Part shown: one piece after another, positions 19,048 to 28,208 of the stretch
How the letters are laid out: each line of letters starts with the position of its first letter
Numbering within the stretch: the stretch's first letter is position 1
NCBI GenBank assembly: GCA_014656495.1
Contig: BNCN01000001.1
Coordinates: 744,001 to 808,000 of the forward strand
Source: Comamonas sp. KCTC 72670
GTDB lineage: Bacteria; Myxococcota; Myxococcia; Myxococcales; Myxococcaceae
Direction: 5' to 3'
DNA length: 64,000 bases
The notes under the pieces: model-generated
The model's input: the letters and a program-made list of their open reading frames with translations, nothing else
What the model was told of the DNA's origin: nothing
Databases searched by the model: none
Made by a program: the position numbers and the translations under genes

Positions 19048-19935
19048 TCAGCCCTTGAGCAGCCCGAGCTGGCGCATGCTGTCGCGCAGCTTCGCGGCGT
19101 TGGGCTCGGTCATCTGCACCAGGGGCAACCGCACTTCGGGCCCAAACAATCCCATGATGTGCAGGCCCCACTTCACGGGCGTGGGGCTGGACTCGATGAA
19201 CAGCAGCCGGTGCAGCTCGTTCATCCGCACCTGGAGGTCGCGCGCCACCGCGATGTCGCCCTTGCGAGCCGCCGCCACCAGGTCCGCCATCATCCGCGGC
19301 GCCACGTTGGACGACACGGAGATGACGCCCTTGCCGCCGCACGCGATGAAGGGCAGCACGGTGAAGTCGTCACCGGACAGCAGCGTCATCCGGTCGCCGC
19401 ACTTCTCCAGGATGTCGATGGCCCGTGACATGCTGCCCGTGGCCTCCTTGAGGGCCACCACCTCGGGGATGTCACACAGCCGCAGCACCGTGTCGGGCAG
19501 CAGGTCCACGCCGGTCCGGCCCGGCACGTTGTAGGCGATGATGGGGAAGCCCGGGTGCGCCTGGGCCACCGCGCGGAAGTGCTCCACCAGGCCCGCCTGC
19601 GTGGGCTTGTTGTAGTAGGGCGTGACGATGAGCGTGCCATCCGCGCCCGCCTCGCGCACCCGGCGCACGCCCTCGATGGTCTCCGCCGTGCTGTTGGAGC
19701 CGGCGCCACCCACCACCGTCACGCGGCCCTTCGCCTCCTCCACCACGACCTTCACGGCGCGCGCGCGCTCGTCAGGCGTCATGGTGACGGCCTCACCGGT
19801 GGTGCCCATGGGCACGAGCACGCTCGTGCCACCTTCCATCTGCTGGCGGACCAGCGCCCGGTAGGCGGACTCGTCGAGCGCTCCGTTGCGGAACGGAGTG
19901 GCCAGGGCCGTCATGGAGCCTTCGAAGGTCTTCAT
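19048..19935 (-). CDS. dapA: 4-hydroxy-tetrahydrodipicolinate synthase
   Basis: Condenses pyruvate with aspartate semialdehyde, the committed step to diaminopimelate and lysine. 295 residues from the ATG at 19935 (MKTFEGSMTALATPF), which aligns with the family start; the upstream open frame is not family-like. Key elements are the phosphate/pyruvate-binding MGTTGEAVTM (about 42-51), VTPYYNKPTQAGLVEHF with the catalytic tyrosine, YNVPGRTGVDLLPDTV with a second conserved tyrosine, and ALKEATGSM containing the Schiff-base lysine. Located 16 bases after lysA. Confidence 0.97.
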   Translation of the reverse strand: MKTFEGSMTALATPFRNGALDESAYRALVRQQMEGGTSVLVPMGTTGEAVTMTPDERARAVKVVVEEAKGRVTVVGGAGSNSTAETIEGVRRVREAGADGTLIVTPYYNKPTQAGLVEHFRAVAQAHPGFPIIAYNVPGRTGVDLLPDTVLRLCDIPEVVALKEATGSMSRAIDILEKCGDRMTLLSGDDFTVLPFIACGGKGVISVSSNVAPRMMADLVAAARKGDIAVARDLQVRMNELHRLLFIESSPTPVKWGLHIMGLFGPEVRLPLVQMTEPNAAKLRDSMRQLGLLKG

Positions 19936-19951
19936 GACGGGGCTTATACGT

Positions 19952-21193
19952 TCAGGCCCGCTCACCGCGCCAGAGATCCTCGACGCGCTCCCGCTCCCGC
20001 ACGACGCGCCACGCCGCTCCATCCACGAGCACCTCGGCGGGCCGCGGCCGGGAATTATAGGTGGACGACATACTCATGCCGTACGCCCCGGCGCTCATGA
20101 AGGCGAACAGCTCCCCTGCTTGCGGCAGCACCAGGGGCCGCTCCTTCGCCAGCACGTCGGTGGACTCACACACCGGCCCCACGACGTCCACCTCCACCGC
20201 CTTGCCCCGCCGCTTCACCAGCGGCTGGAAGCCGTGGTGCGCCTCGTAGAGCGCGGGGCGCAGCAAGTCGTTCATGCCCGCGTCCACCACCACGAAGTGC
20301 CGCGCGGGCGTCTTCTTCCGGTACAGCACGCGCGTGAGCAGCACGCCCGCGTTGCCCACCAGCGCGCGCCCCGGCTCCAGGATGAGCGTGGCGCCCGTGG
20401 CCCCCGCGGCGGCCAGCACCGTGCGTGCGTATTCGTCCGGCGACGGCGGCGTCTCGTCCGAGTAGGTGATGCCCAGCCCGCCGCCCACGTCCAGGTACGC
20501 CAGCGGGTGGCCCTGTGCCTTCAGCGCCGTGTACAGCCCGGCGACCTTCGACAGGGCCGCGCGCAGGGGCGCCGTCTGGGTGAGCTGCGAGCCGATGTGA
20601 CAATCCAGCCCCGTGGCCACCAGGCCCTTCATCTTCTTCGCCCGCGCGTACAGCGCGACGGCCTCCTCGAAGGGCACGCCGAACTTGGACGTCTTCAGGC
20701 CGGTGGAGATGTAGCGGTGCGTGCGCGCGTCCACGTCCGGATTCACGCGCAGCGCGAACGGCGCGCGGCGGCCCAGGCGGCGGCCCACCGCGTCCAGGGC
20801 CTCCAGCTCCTCGGCGCTCTCCACGTTGAAGAGGAGGATGCCCGCGGCCAGCGCCGTCTCCATCTCCTCCTGCGTCTTGCCCACGCCCGCGAACACCGTC
20901 TTGGAAGCGGCGCCACCGGCGTGCCGGACGCGGGCCAGCTCGCCGCCCGAGACGATGTCGAAGCCGCCGCCCAGGTCGGCGACGAGCCGGAGGATGGCGA
21001 GGTTCGAGTTGGCCTTCACCGAGTAGCAGATGAGGTGCGGCCGGTCTCCGAAGGCCTCCGTCACCACCCGGACATGCCGGGTGAGCGTGGCGGTGGAGTA
21101 CACGTAGGTCGGCGTACCCACCGACTCGGCGATGGCCGCGAGCGGCACATCCTCCGCGTGGAGCACACCCTTGCGGTAGCTGAAGTGGTTCAC
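19952..21193 (-). CDS. lysA: Diaminopimelate decarboxylase
   Basis: PLP enzyme converting meso-diaminopimelate to lysine. 413 residues. The PLP lysine lies in YSVKANSNLAILRLV; further signatures are the HIGSQLTQ motif, YLDVGGGLGITYSDE (phosphate-binding glycines), EPGRALVGNAGVLLTRV, and the C-terminal GPVCESTDVLAKER with the catalytic cysteine and AFMSAGAYGMSMSSTYNSRPRP. ATG at 21193 overlaps the stop of the upstream small lipoprotein gene by four bases (ATGA). lysA, dapA and dapB follow one another, so the cluster controls both peptidoglycan precursor and lysine supply. Confidence 0.97.
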   Translation of the reverse strand: MNHFSYRKGVLHAEDVPLAAIAESVGTPTYVYSTATLTRHVRVVTEAFGDRPHLICYSVKANSNLAILRLVADLGGGFDIVSGGELARVRHAGGAASKTVFAGVGKTQEEMETALAAGILLFNVESAEELEALDAVGRRLGRRAPFALRVNPDVDARTHRYISTGLKTSKFGVPFEEAVALYARAKKMKGLVATGLDCHIGSQLTQTAPLRAALSKVAGLYTALKAQGHPLAYLDVGGGLGITYSDETPPSPDEYARTVLAAAGATGATLILEPGRALVGNAGVLLTRVLYRKKTPARHFVVVDAGMNDLLRPALYEAHHGFQPLVKRRGKAVEVDVVGPVCESTDVLAKERPLVLPQAGELFAFMSAGAYGMSMSSTYNSRPRPAEVLVDGAAWRVVRERERVEDLWRGERA

Positions 21194-21450
21194 GGGACTC
21201 CGGCGTCCTCGGACGCGGGGGGCTCCGACGGCGTGAGGGGCGTCTCCACCCCGCTGCCCTCTGGTCTGGGCGTCAGGGTGGGCCCCGAGGGCGCCACGGG
21301 TCCTCGCTCCGCGTCCGTGGGTGGAGGCTGCGTCTGCGTGGCCGGCGTGGGCGCGGGCCCCGGCGGACGGGGCGGGCCCTTGATGCCACAGGCCACCAAC
21401 GTCAGCGACAGGCTGGCGGCCACACCGAGCGGAGCGAGGGCGGCGCGCAT
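21190..21450 (-). CDS. lptM: Small LptM-like lipoprotein
   Basis: 86 residues. A short signal peptide ends in a lipobox with Cys21, and the mature start CGIKGPPRPP matches the CGxKGPxxxP hallmark of LptM (YifL), the lipoprotein that helps mature the LptD LPS translocon. The rest is Pro/Thr-rich and low complexity. LptM-type genes commonly sit just before lysA or dapF in Proteobacteria, which is exactly the position here: it overlaps lysA by four bases and starts two bases after the outer-membrane barrel gene. The symbol is assigned on motif plus synteny; function in this organism is inference. Confidence 0.7.
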   Translation of the reverse strand: MRAALAPLGVAASLSLTLVACGIKGPPRPPGPAPTPATQTQPPPTDAERGPVAPSGPTLTPRPEGSGVETPLTPSEPPASEDAGVP

Positions 21451-21452
21451 GA

Positions 21453-23264
21453 CTAGAACTGCATGCCGAACCAGGCGCGGATGGTCTGCGGCGTGTCGAG
21501 GTCGGCGCGATTCGTCACCTCGAACTCCTGCAGACCGCGCATCGGGAACAGGATGCCGTAGGCGACGCCGGCGATGAACCCGTCCTCCGTCTTGTAGTCC
21601 GCACCCACGTTGACCTCCACGCCCAGCGCCTTGCTCGTGTAGGACGGCGTGGACTCCGCGTACACGGCCTGCGAGTAGATGACGCGGCCGTAGATGTCGA
21701 ACCCGTCCGTGATGGTGTACTTGGCCGACGGGCGCACGTAGATGGCGTCCGTCACGCCGACCAGCAGCTCGCGCCACAGGATGAGGTCGATGCGGTAGTC
21801 GCGGTTGAAGCGGAAGTTGCGGATGGCGCTGTCGCTGCAGCCGCCGGTGCCGCAGTTGTACTGCGGGCCCTCGAAGTCACCCGGCACCGTCTGCCCATTG
21901 GTGCCCGAGCCCTGACGGCCCGGCTGGTTGCCGAAGCCCGGCGCCTTGTCACCGGAGGCGAAGCCCAGCTCCATGTTCAGCGACAGCTTCTGGTTCAGCA
22001 GCCGCAGCTCGCCCTGCGCCACGCCGCCGAACTGGGCCACGGTGAGGCTCTGGTTCAGCGTGGGGTCGTTGATGGCGCCCACGTCCAGCGCGCGGTTGCC
22101 GATGCGGCCCAGCTGCGCGGCGACCTCGAACTCCAGGCGCCAGTTCTTCTCCTCGTACTTCAGCCAGAAGTCCGGCACGTACAGCGAGGCGTCGCGCGGG
22201 ATGAAGCCGGTGCCCGGCCCGTTGGTGGTGGAGCGGTCGTACTCCCACTTCTGCTGCCGGAAGGTGAAGTGCAGGCCGTACTGGAGCACGCCCTGGTTGT
22301 TGTCCAGCTTGGAGCGGATGACCTGGTCGGTGTCGCGGCGGGCAATGGCAATCACCCAGCTGTGCGCGTCGTCGGCCTGGGTCAGGTCGACGGGCTCACC
22401 CACGGTGCCGCGGTTGTCGATGACGCCTTCCGAGTTGAAGTCCACCATCGGCGTCACGTACCAGCCCTCGAAGGGGTTGGTGACGAACTGAATGCGGTCC
22501 ACGGTGTCGCCGAAGTCGCAGTCGAAGCAGGTGCCGTCGTTGCGCAGCATGCCCAGACCCCACTGGCTGCCCATGCGGCCGAAGCGCAGGATGCCCACCG
22601 GCGTCTTCACCTCACCGTAGGCGCGGCGCAGCTTGAGGGACTGCTGGAGCGCGTCCGCGAGCGGGTCCTGGCTCTCGGAGAAGATGTCGAAGATGTTGCG
22701 CGTGTTGCCGGGCAGCAGCGTGTCAGGCATGGCGCCCATCACGAAGTTGTCCAGGCCGAGCACCTCCATCTTCAACGCCACCTGCTCGGAGATGTTGAAG
22801 GTGGGCTCCAGGCGCGCGCGCATGGTGGCGAAGGACTGCGTGTTCTCCTGCGCGCTGCGGGGCGAGCGCGGGAAGAGCTCGCGGCCGGGCTGCTTGCCCA
22901 GGTCGAACTTGTAGAAGAGCGTGGGGCGGACGCGGAAGTAGCCGTCGAGCGTGAAGACCTCGAGCTTGCGCTTCTCCTCCGGGAACTCCTCGGCCCAGGT
23001 GTCCGCCGCGCCAATGGACTGCTTCGCGGCCTCGGCGCGAATCTCCTCGCGCAGCTCCTCCTTCAGCGCCTCCAGGTCCGCGCGGCTGGCGGCCTCGCGG
23101 AGGGAAGGCACGGGCGCGCTCTCCACCGGAGCGGCGGGCGAGGAAGGTGCGGACTCCGCGGGTGCGGCTTCCGCTGGCGCGGGCGGGCTACCCTCCGGCA
23201 CCGGCGTCTGGGCGGTGGCCGTGGAAGAAGCGACGAGCAGCGCCGCCAGCAGGGCGTGAGACAT
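21453..23264 (-). CDS. Outer-membrane beta-barrel protein
   Basis: 603 residues. Signal peptide at 1-20 (HALLAALLVASSTATAQ) is followed by a Pro/Ala-rich linker, a short coiled-coil-like stretch rich in Glu/Lys (LEALKEELREEIRAEAAKQ) and then a long region of alternating polar and hydrophobic residues with many aromatic strand ends, closing with the terminal aromatic motif WFGMQF typical of outer-membrane barrels. Two cysteine pairs (TCFDCDF and NCGTGGCSD) could form disulphides in loops. Probably a porin-like protein of the group common in myxobacteria; cargo unknown. ATG 23264 was preferred over a TTG two codons upstream because CTGGAG lies at better distance. First gene of the lysA cluster. 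Confidence 0.8.
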   Translation of the reverse strand: MSHALLAALLVASSTATAQTPVPEGSPPAPAEAAPAESAPSSPAAPVESAPVPSLREAASRADLEALKEELREEIRAEAAKQSIGAADTWAEEFPEEKRKLEVFTLDGYFRVRPTLFYKFDLGKQPGRELFPRSPRSAQENTQSFATMRARLEPTFNISEQVALKMEVLGLDNFVMGAMPDTLLPGNTRNIFDIFSESQDPLADALQQSLKLRRAYGEVKTPVGILRFGRMGSQWGLGMLRNDGTCFDCDFGDTVDRIQFVTNPFEGWYVTPMVDFNSEGVIDNRGTVGEPVDLTQADDAHSWVIAIARRDTDQVIRSKLDNNQGVLQYGLHFTFRQQKWEYDRSTTNGPGTGFIPRDASLYVPDFWLKYEEKNWRLEFEVAAQLGRIGNRALDVGAINDPTLNQSLTVAQFGGVAQGELRLLNQKLSLNMELGFASGDKAPGFGNQPGRQGSGTNGQTVPGDFEGPQYNCGTGGCSDSAIRNFRFNRDYRIDLILWRELLVGVTDAIYVRPSAKYTITDGFDIYGRVIYSQAVYAESTPSYTSKALGVEVNVGADYKTEDGFIAGVAYGILFPMRGLQEFEVTNRADLDTPQTIRAWFGMQF

Positions 23265-23393
23265 GGGCAACGATCTCCAGGGCCGCCAGGGGGCGGCCGG
23301 GTCTGAAAGGCGGGCGATTCAAGCCATGGGACCAGGGGGTGTCAACGCTTACCAGGGTGTGGCTTCGCGCCGTCAACGGCCGGCGCCCCGGGA

Positions 23394-24215
23394 TCACTTC
23401 GCCGTCCGCCCCCGCGGCTGGCACTTGGGGCAGAAGTGGGTGGTCCGGCCGCCCTGGGTGAAGGACTCGACCCGGGTGCCACACTGGGAGCATGGGCCGC
23501 CGGCGCGTCCGTATATGAGGAACGGGTTCTCCGAGCGTCCCTCCTCCAGGTACACCGGCTCCTCCCCTTCCTGCTCCTTGAGGCCGAAGTCGATGGAGGC
23601 CCGGATGGCCTGGACCAGCCGCTTCCACTCGTCTGGCGTCAGGGAGCCGGGCTGCCGCGCGGGGTGCAGTCCGGCCCGGAAGAGCGCCTCGGCGGCGTGG
23701 ATGTTGCCCAGGCCGGAGAGGCGCTCCTGGTCCATCAGGGCCACCTTCAGGTCCTTCCGGGAGGGGCCCACCGCCGCCTGGAGCTGCCCCGCCGTGAGGC
23801 CGTCCGCCAGCGGATCCCTGCCCAGGATTCTCACCGCGTCCAGCTCTCGCAGCCGCGCGGCCGGCGCCGGCTCCAGGCGCCCGAACATGCGCGGATCCGA
23901 GAAGTGGATGACGTGGCCGTCGTCCAGGTGGAAACGGGCGCGGCTGTAGGGCTCCACCCGCCCCTCGGTGCGGCGGACGAACTTGCCCGTCATCCCCAGG
24001 TGCCCCATCAGCCCCTTCCCGCCCTCGAAGGCGAAGAGCAGGTACTTTCCCCGGCGGACCAGGGACTCCAGCCGGCCGTGGAGCGCGTCGAACCGTGGGC
24101 GCTCGGCGCCACGGAAGATGCGGGTGTTCTCGGACTCCGCGCGCACCAGGCGCCTGTCGGCGAACCAGCGCACCAGGTTGCGCCGCGCGATTTCCACTTC
24201 GGGGAGCTCAGGCAT
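23394..24215 (-). CDS. mutM: Formamidopyrimidine-DNA glycosylase
   Basis: Removes 8-oxoguanine and ring-opened purines and nicks the abasic site. 273 residues from ATG 24215, giving the obligatory PELPEVE N terminus (Pro after Met removal is the nucleophile, then the catalytic Glu). Also visible: RRGKYLLFAFEGGKGLMGHLGMTGKF, HFSDPRMFGRL, the helix-two-turn-helix GLGNIHAAEALFRAGLHP (canonical members have NIY at this place; here NIH) and the zinc finger CSQCGTRVESFTQGGRTTHFC split over 21 residues. Divergent from the M48 lipoprotein gene, with about 165 bases between. Confidence 0.95.
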   Translation of the reverse strand: MPELPEVEIARRNLVRWFADRRLVRAESENTRIFRGAERPRFDALHGRLESLVRRGKYLLFAFEGGKGLMGHLGMTGKFVRRTEGRVEPYSRARFHLDDGHVIHFSDPRMFGRLEPAPAARLRELDAVRILGRDPLADGLTAGQLQAAVGPSRKDLKVALMDQERLSGLGNIHAAEALFRAGLHPARQPGSLTPDEWKRLVQAIRASIDFGLKEQEGEEPVYLEEGRSENPFLIYGRAGGPCSQCGTRVESFTQGGRTTHFCPKCQPRGRTAK

Positions 24216-24381
24216 CCTGCGGGGCACATACACCGGCGGGCGGCCCCACGCACCGCTTACGTGACTGTCTGGACGCTTGCACCACGCAACCCTTGAAGGC
24301 AGGGGCCGATGTGGGCCAGCGTCCCGCATCCCCGCGGAAACGACGCGGCGTAGACCCCTGCACAGAAAGGCACCATCCGTC

Positions 24382-25206
24382 ATGCAGCGCATCCTCGTGG
24401 CAGCACTGGGACTCACCTTGGCAACGGGCCTGTCGACGGGCTGCTCCAAGCAGCGCATCTCCGCGGAGAAGGCCGTGGCCCGCACCCTCATCTCCGACGA
24501 GCAGGAGGAGCAGCTCGGCAAGCAGGTGAAGCAGGAGCTGGAGACGAAGGAGAAGATCAAGTACGTCGAGAACCCCGCCGTCGTCGACTACGTGCGCGGC
24601 ATCTCCTCCAGCATCCTCACCCAGGCGTCCAAGGACCGGCCGGGGGTGAAGTGGAAGATCAACGTCATCGACGACCCGAAGATGGTCAACGCGTTCGCCA
24701 CGCCCGGCGGCTACCTGTACGTCTACACCGGCCTCATCCTCGCCGCGGACACCGAGGCGGAGCTGGCCGGCGTCATGGCGCACGAGGCGGGCCACGTGGT
24801 GGGCCGTCACTCCGCGCGCGCCATGGTGAACCAGATGGGCCTGCAGGCCATCACCCAGGCCGCGCTGGGGCAGAACCCGGGCACGGTGGCGCAGATCGCC
24901 GCGCAACTCGTGGGCGGCGGCACCCTGCTGGCGCACGGCCGCAGCGAGGAGATCGAAGCCGACGAGTACGGCGCGCGCTACGCCTCCGGCGCCGGCTATG
25001 ACCCGCGCGGGCTCATCACCTTCTTCGAGAAGCTCCAGCGAGAGCAGGGCGACACGCCCGCGCTGATGAAGTGGCTGAGCACGCACCCCACCAACAAGGA
25101 CCGCATCGCCAACATCCAGAAGATCATCTCGCAGAAGAACCTGCGCGGCAGCAACAGCGGCCCGGGCGGGCTCCCCGCCATCAAGCAGGCGCTGGGCGCC
25201 AAGTAG
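24382..25206 (+). CDS. M48-family metalloprotease lipoprotein
   Basis: 274 residues. Signal peptide with lipobox LSTGC (Cys21). The peptidase domain has the zinc motif HEAGH at 133-137 and a third ligand in SEEIEADEYGARYASGAGYD, with the conserved NAFATPGGYLYVYTGLI strand just before. This is the BepA/YfgC or LoiP type, periplasmic enzymes that trim misfolded outer-membrane proteins; there are no TPR repeats after the catalytic domain, so it is closer to LoiP/YcaL. The ATG at 24382 was chosen because the signal peptide starts there; the open frame runs further up. Convergent with the BrkB gene, eight bases apart. Confidence 0.9.
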   Translation: MQRILVAALGLTLATGLSTGCSKQRISAEKAVARTLISDEQEEQLGKQVKQELETKEKIKYVENPAVVDYVRGISSSILTQASKDRPGVKWKINVIDDPKMVNAFATPGGYLYVYTGLILAADTEAELAGVMAHEAGHVVGRHSARAMVNQMGLQAITQAALGQNPGTVAQIAAQLVGGGTLLAHGRSEEIEADEYGARYASGAGYDPRGLITFFEKLQREQGDTPALMKWLSTHPTNKDRIANIQKIISQKNLRGSNSGPGGLPAIKQALGAK

Positions 25207-25214
25207 CCTTCGCG

Positions 25215-26261
25215 TCAGTGCAGCGTGGAGGAGCGGGAGTCCTGCTCCTCCACGGTGGGCTCGGGCTCCAATCCCCGGGCCACCCGGCGCCGCCACCGGA
25301 AGCGCGACAGCCTCGAATGCTGCGCCCCCTTCGCGCTCTTGGCCGCGCCCACCGTCTTCAGCGGCGGCTCGCTCGGAGCGGCCTCGTCGAACTCGCGCGC
25401 GCCCTTCGACTTCCCCTCCACCGAGGCGTGCTCGAGGATGGCGTTCACCTCGCCGCCCACGATGAAGATGAGCCCGGAGATGTACAGCCACAGCATGAGC
25501 ACCACCACGCCTCCAATGGAGCCGTAGGTGACGTTGTACCTGCCGAAGTGCTCCACGTACTGCGTGAAGCCCCAGGTGCAGCCAAGCCACAGGCCCGTGC
25601 CCAGCACGGAGCCGGGGGTGATGTACTTGAAGCGCTGCTTCACGTCGGGCAGCAGGTAGTAGCAGAGCGCCAGCACCAGCATCACCAACCCGGCGGTGAA
25701 GGGCCAGCGCAACCACGACCACACCAGGTGGTAGGCCTCCACGAGCTGCAGCTTCCCCGCGAGCCACAGGCCCAGCCGCCCGCCCAGCAGGAACACGGCG
25801 AAGGACAGCGGGATGAGCAGCGAGCCCATCAGCGTCACCAGCATGGCCAGGCCCTGCGTCTTCCAGAGCGGCCGGGATTCAGGGACGTCGTAGGCCAGGT
25901 TGAGCGCGGTGCGCAGCGCGTTCACCCCGCGGGACGCGGACCAGAGCGTGACGACGAGACCGACCGTCAGCAGGCGCGGCTGGGGCTGATTGACCAGCGA
26001 CTGCAGGTGCCCGGTGATGAGCTGCAACGCGTCCCCCGGGACCAGCGGGTGGATGCGGTCCATCATCGCGTCCACCGCCCCGGGGGCGATGGGCAGGTAC
26101 GCCACCAAGGTGACGAGGAAGAAGAGGAAGGGGAACAGCGAGAACAGCAGGTAGTACGACAGCTGCGCCGCGATGTCGGTGACGCTGTCCTCCTCGAACT
26201 CCTTCACGAAGCGCCGGGCGAACTCGCGCCAGGTGAGGTGCTTGAGTCTGGGCCGCCGCAT
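25215..26261 (-). CDS. YihY/BrkB-family inner-membrane protein
   Basis: 348 residues with six predicted helices, beginning with LSYYLLFSLFPFLFFLVTL, the usual first helix of the family. Conserved features include WSASRGVNALRTALNLAYD and the GSIGGVVVLMLWLYISGLIFIVGGEVNAI helix pair near the C terminus. Family members were once called ribonuclease BN, but that assignment was wrong for E. coli; the true function is unknown. The last 80 residues are a charged cytoplasmic tail. ATG 26261 is preceded by GCGAGGAGGCGAG, a strong ribosome-binding site. Confidence 0.9.
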   Translation of the reverse strand: MRRPRLKHLTWREFARRFVKEFEEDSVTDIAAQLSYYLLFSLFPFLFFLVTLVAYLPIAPGAVDAMMDRIHPLVPGDALQLITGHLQSLVNQPQPRLLTVGLVVTLWSASRGVNALRTALNLAYDVPESRPLWKTQGLAMLVTLMGSLLIPLSFAVFLLGGRLGLWLAGKLQLVEAYHLVWSWLRWPFTAGLVMLVLALCYYLLPDVKQRFKYITPGSVLGTGLWLGCTWGFTQYVEHFGRYNVTYGSIGGVVVLMLWLYISGLIFIVGGEVNAILEHASVEGKSKGAREFDEAAPSEPPLKTVGAAKSAKGAQHSRLSRFRWRRRVARGLEPEPTVEEQDSRSSTLH

Positions 26262-26383
26262 GCTCGCCTCCTCGCTCGAAGCTGCTCCGGGGACCGGAAA
26301 GTGGCGTCGGCGGAACGGAACGGCAGCAGGCGGGCGAGCGGGCGCTCGGAGCGCGCTTCGGATAGGTGACGGTGTGAGGCGAA

Positions 26384-27271
26384 TCAGGCCACGTTGGGCG
26401 GGAGGTATTTGCCCAGCAGTGGACGAAGCCGGCCTCGCACCTCGTCGGGGATGCGGCTGCGCTCGGTGCCAATGGCCAGGGCCAGCGCGGTGTCGCAGCG
26501 GCAGGTGGCGTGGGCGTCGGCGATGCGAGCCAGCGAGCGGCGGATGAGCGCTGCGCCGCTGGCGGTGACGGCCTTGCGGTTGTGGGACACCAGGGCCAGC
26601 AGCTCATCGTGCTCGTGGCCCGGCGCGCGGGGCTGCCACGAGTCATAGTCCGTGGGCAGGGCGACCATCGCGTAGTGAAGCTCCGCCTCGCGCGCGAGCC
26701 GGGCCTCCGGCATGGCCGTCATGCCCACCAGGTCCCCGCCCCAGGTGCGGTACAGCAGGCTCTCCGCGCGCGTGCTGAGCGAAGGGCCCTCGATGCAGAC
26801 GTAGGTGGCCTCGGTGTGGACGGGAGGTCCCATCGGGTCCCTGGCGCCCGCGAGCACCTCGCGCAGGGTGCCGCAGAAGGGGCTGCCCAGGTCCACGTGG
26901 ACGGCGACGTCGTCGTAGAAGGTGCACGGCCGGCGGTAGGTCCGGTCGATGACCTGGTCCGGCACGACGAGTTGGAGGGGTTGGATGTGCTCGCGCAGGC
27001 TGCCCACGGTGCCCGTGGCCAGGACGTGGGTGACGCCCAGTACCTTCAGGGCGAACAGGTTGGCGCGGTAGGGGGCGCGGGTGGCGTTGTAGACGTGGCC
27101 CGCGCCATGACGGGCCACGAAGGCGACGGAAACGCCGCCGAGCTCGGTGGTGACGATGGGGGCCGCGTGGGGGCCGAAGGGTGTCTCGATGATGTGGGAC
27201 TCGCCCTTGCCGGGGATGCCCAGCGCCTGGGCCAACCCGGGGCTCCCGATGATGCCCACCCTGACAGCCAT
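26384..27271 (-). CDS. mtnP: S-methyl-5'-thioadenosine phosphorylase
   Basis: Phosphorolysis of methylthioadenosine to adenine and methylthioribose-1-phosphate in methionine salvage, or of a related purine nucleoside. 295 residues from ATG 27271, which follows CGAGGAGGCAC. Purine-nucleoside-phosphorylase fold: VGIIGSPGL near the start, the phosphate-site RHGAGH (about 53-58), ATGTVGSL, the substrate region YVCIEGPSLSTRAES and VGMTAMPEARLAREAELHYA. The RHGxxH and TEAMPE-like blocks fit MTAP/PNP class 2; MTAP versus MTIP preference depends on residues I cannot verify. Confidence 0.9.
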   Translation of the reverse strand: MAVRVGIIGSPGLAQALGIPGKGESHIIETPFGPHAAPIVTTELGGVSVAFVARHGAGHVYNATRAPYRANLFALKVLGVTHVLATGTVGSLREHIQPLQLVVPDQVIDRTYRRPCTFYDDVAVHVDLGSPFCGTLREVLAGARDPMGPPVHTEATYVCIEGPSLSTRAESLLYRTWGGDLVGMTAMPEARLAREAELHYAMVALPTDYDSWQPRAPGHEHDELLALVSHNRKAVTASGAALIRRSLARIADAHATCRCDTALALAIGTERSRIPDEVRGRLRPLLGKYLPPNVA

Positions 27272-27364
27272 GTGCCTCCTCGTGGCGCGACCACCGCGCC
27301 AGGGGACCATAACGCGCCCCCCTGGCCCAGGAACCCCAGAAGACTGGTAGTTTTCGTAATCGCC

Positions 27365-28204
27365 ATGCGAGCTCTTCTGATTCTCGGCCTGACCCTCGCC
27401 GCCAGCACCGCCGCCGCGGAAGTCCCCTCTGGATGCAAGGAGGACTACGCGACGTGCAAGGAGGACTGCTCCATCGAATTCGGTGGCAGCGGGCGCGCCG
27501 TCAAGCAGCTCACGAACTGTCTGGCGGACTGTCAGGAGAACCTGGGATTGTGTGCGGACCGGCACTCCTCGCTGAAGGGCCTGCCTCCGGGCGTGGTGGC
27601 GGAGCCTCCGAGGTCCCGGCGGGGCAAGAAGCTGACCCGCGAGGAGGACCCGTTTGGCGACGGCGACTCGCAGTCGACTCGCAAACGGAAGTCACGGGAG
27701 GAGGACCCGTTCGGGGATGAGCGTCCGACGGGACGCAGGGAGGGGTACCGGGCCACGGACTCCGCGGTGGCGACGGAGCCCACGCGCCGTGCGCCGCCGC
27801 CCGAGCCCGTTCCTCCGCCCCCGGCATCCAGCGTGGGGACGGAAGTCAGGCGGACCGGGGTGTACCGGGCGAGTGAATCGGACCCGCCGCCCCCCCGGTC
27901 TTCGGCCCCCGTGCCCGCCGACCCGACGTCCCTGGGCGACCTGGACGGCCCGGATGACGAGCCCACGGCCGTGGCGGTGCCGGAGCCCAAGCCCGCACCG
28001 CCTCCGCCCGTCCCCACGCCTGAGCCGGTGAAGGCACCGCCGCCGGCGGTCATCGCGAGCCCGGCGAAGAAGGACCCGCTGCTCGACGAAGAGCTGCCGG
28101 AGGCGCCGGTGGTGAAGAAGCCGCAGCCGAGCAAGAGCACCAAGCCGGCGCTGCCGCCCGAGCCGAAGTACGACATCTCGGAGTGGGACCCGAACGGGGA
28201 CTGA
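27365..28204 (+). CDS. Secreted proline-rich protein with EEDPFGD repeats
   Basis: 279 residues. Signal peptide at 1-18 (ALLILGLTLAASTAAA). The mature N terminus has six cysteines in a regular pattern (residues about 24-62: GCKEDYATCKEDCSI, then NCLADCQENLGLCAD), consistent with a small disulphide-bonded helical hairpin. After it come two copies of EEDPFGD about 18 residues apart and then a long Pro/Ala/Glu-rich, probably disordered tail. No known domain recognised. Divergent from mtnP, with 93 bases between starts. Confidence 0.75.
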   Translation: MRALLILGLTLAASTAAAEVPSGCKEDYATCKEDCSIEFGGSGRAVKQLTNCLADCQENLGLCADRHSSLKGLPPGVVAEPPRSRRGKKLTREEDPFGDGDSQSTRKRKSREEDPFGDERPTGRREGYRATDSAVATEPTRRAPPPEPVPPPPASSVGTEVRRTGVYRASESDPPPPRSSAPVPADPTSLGDLDGPDDEPTAVAVPEPKPAPPPPVPTPEPVKAPPPAVIASPAKKDPLLDEELPEAPVVKKPQPSKSTKPALPPEPKYDISEWDPNGD

Positions 28205-28208
28205 GGCG

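Noticed and set aside
23394..24560. Extended N terminus for the mutM frame
   Set aside because: The catalytic proline must be residue 2, so the start can only be at 24215.
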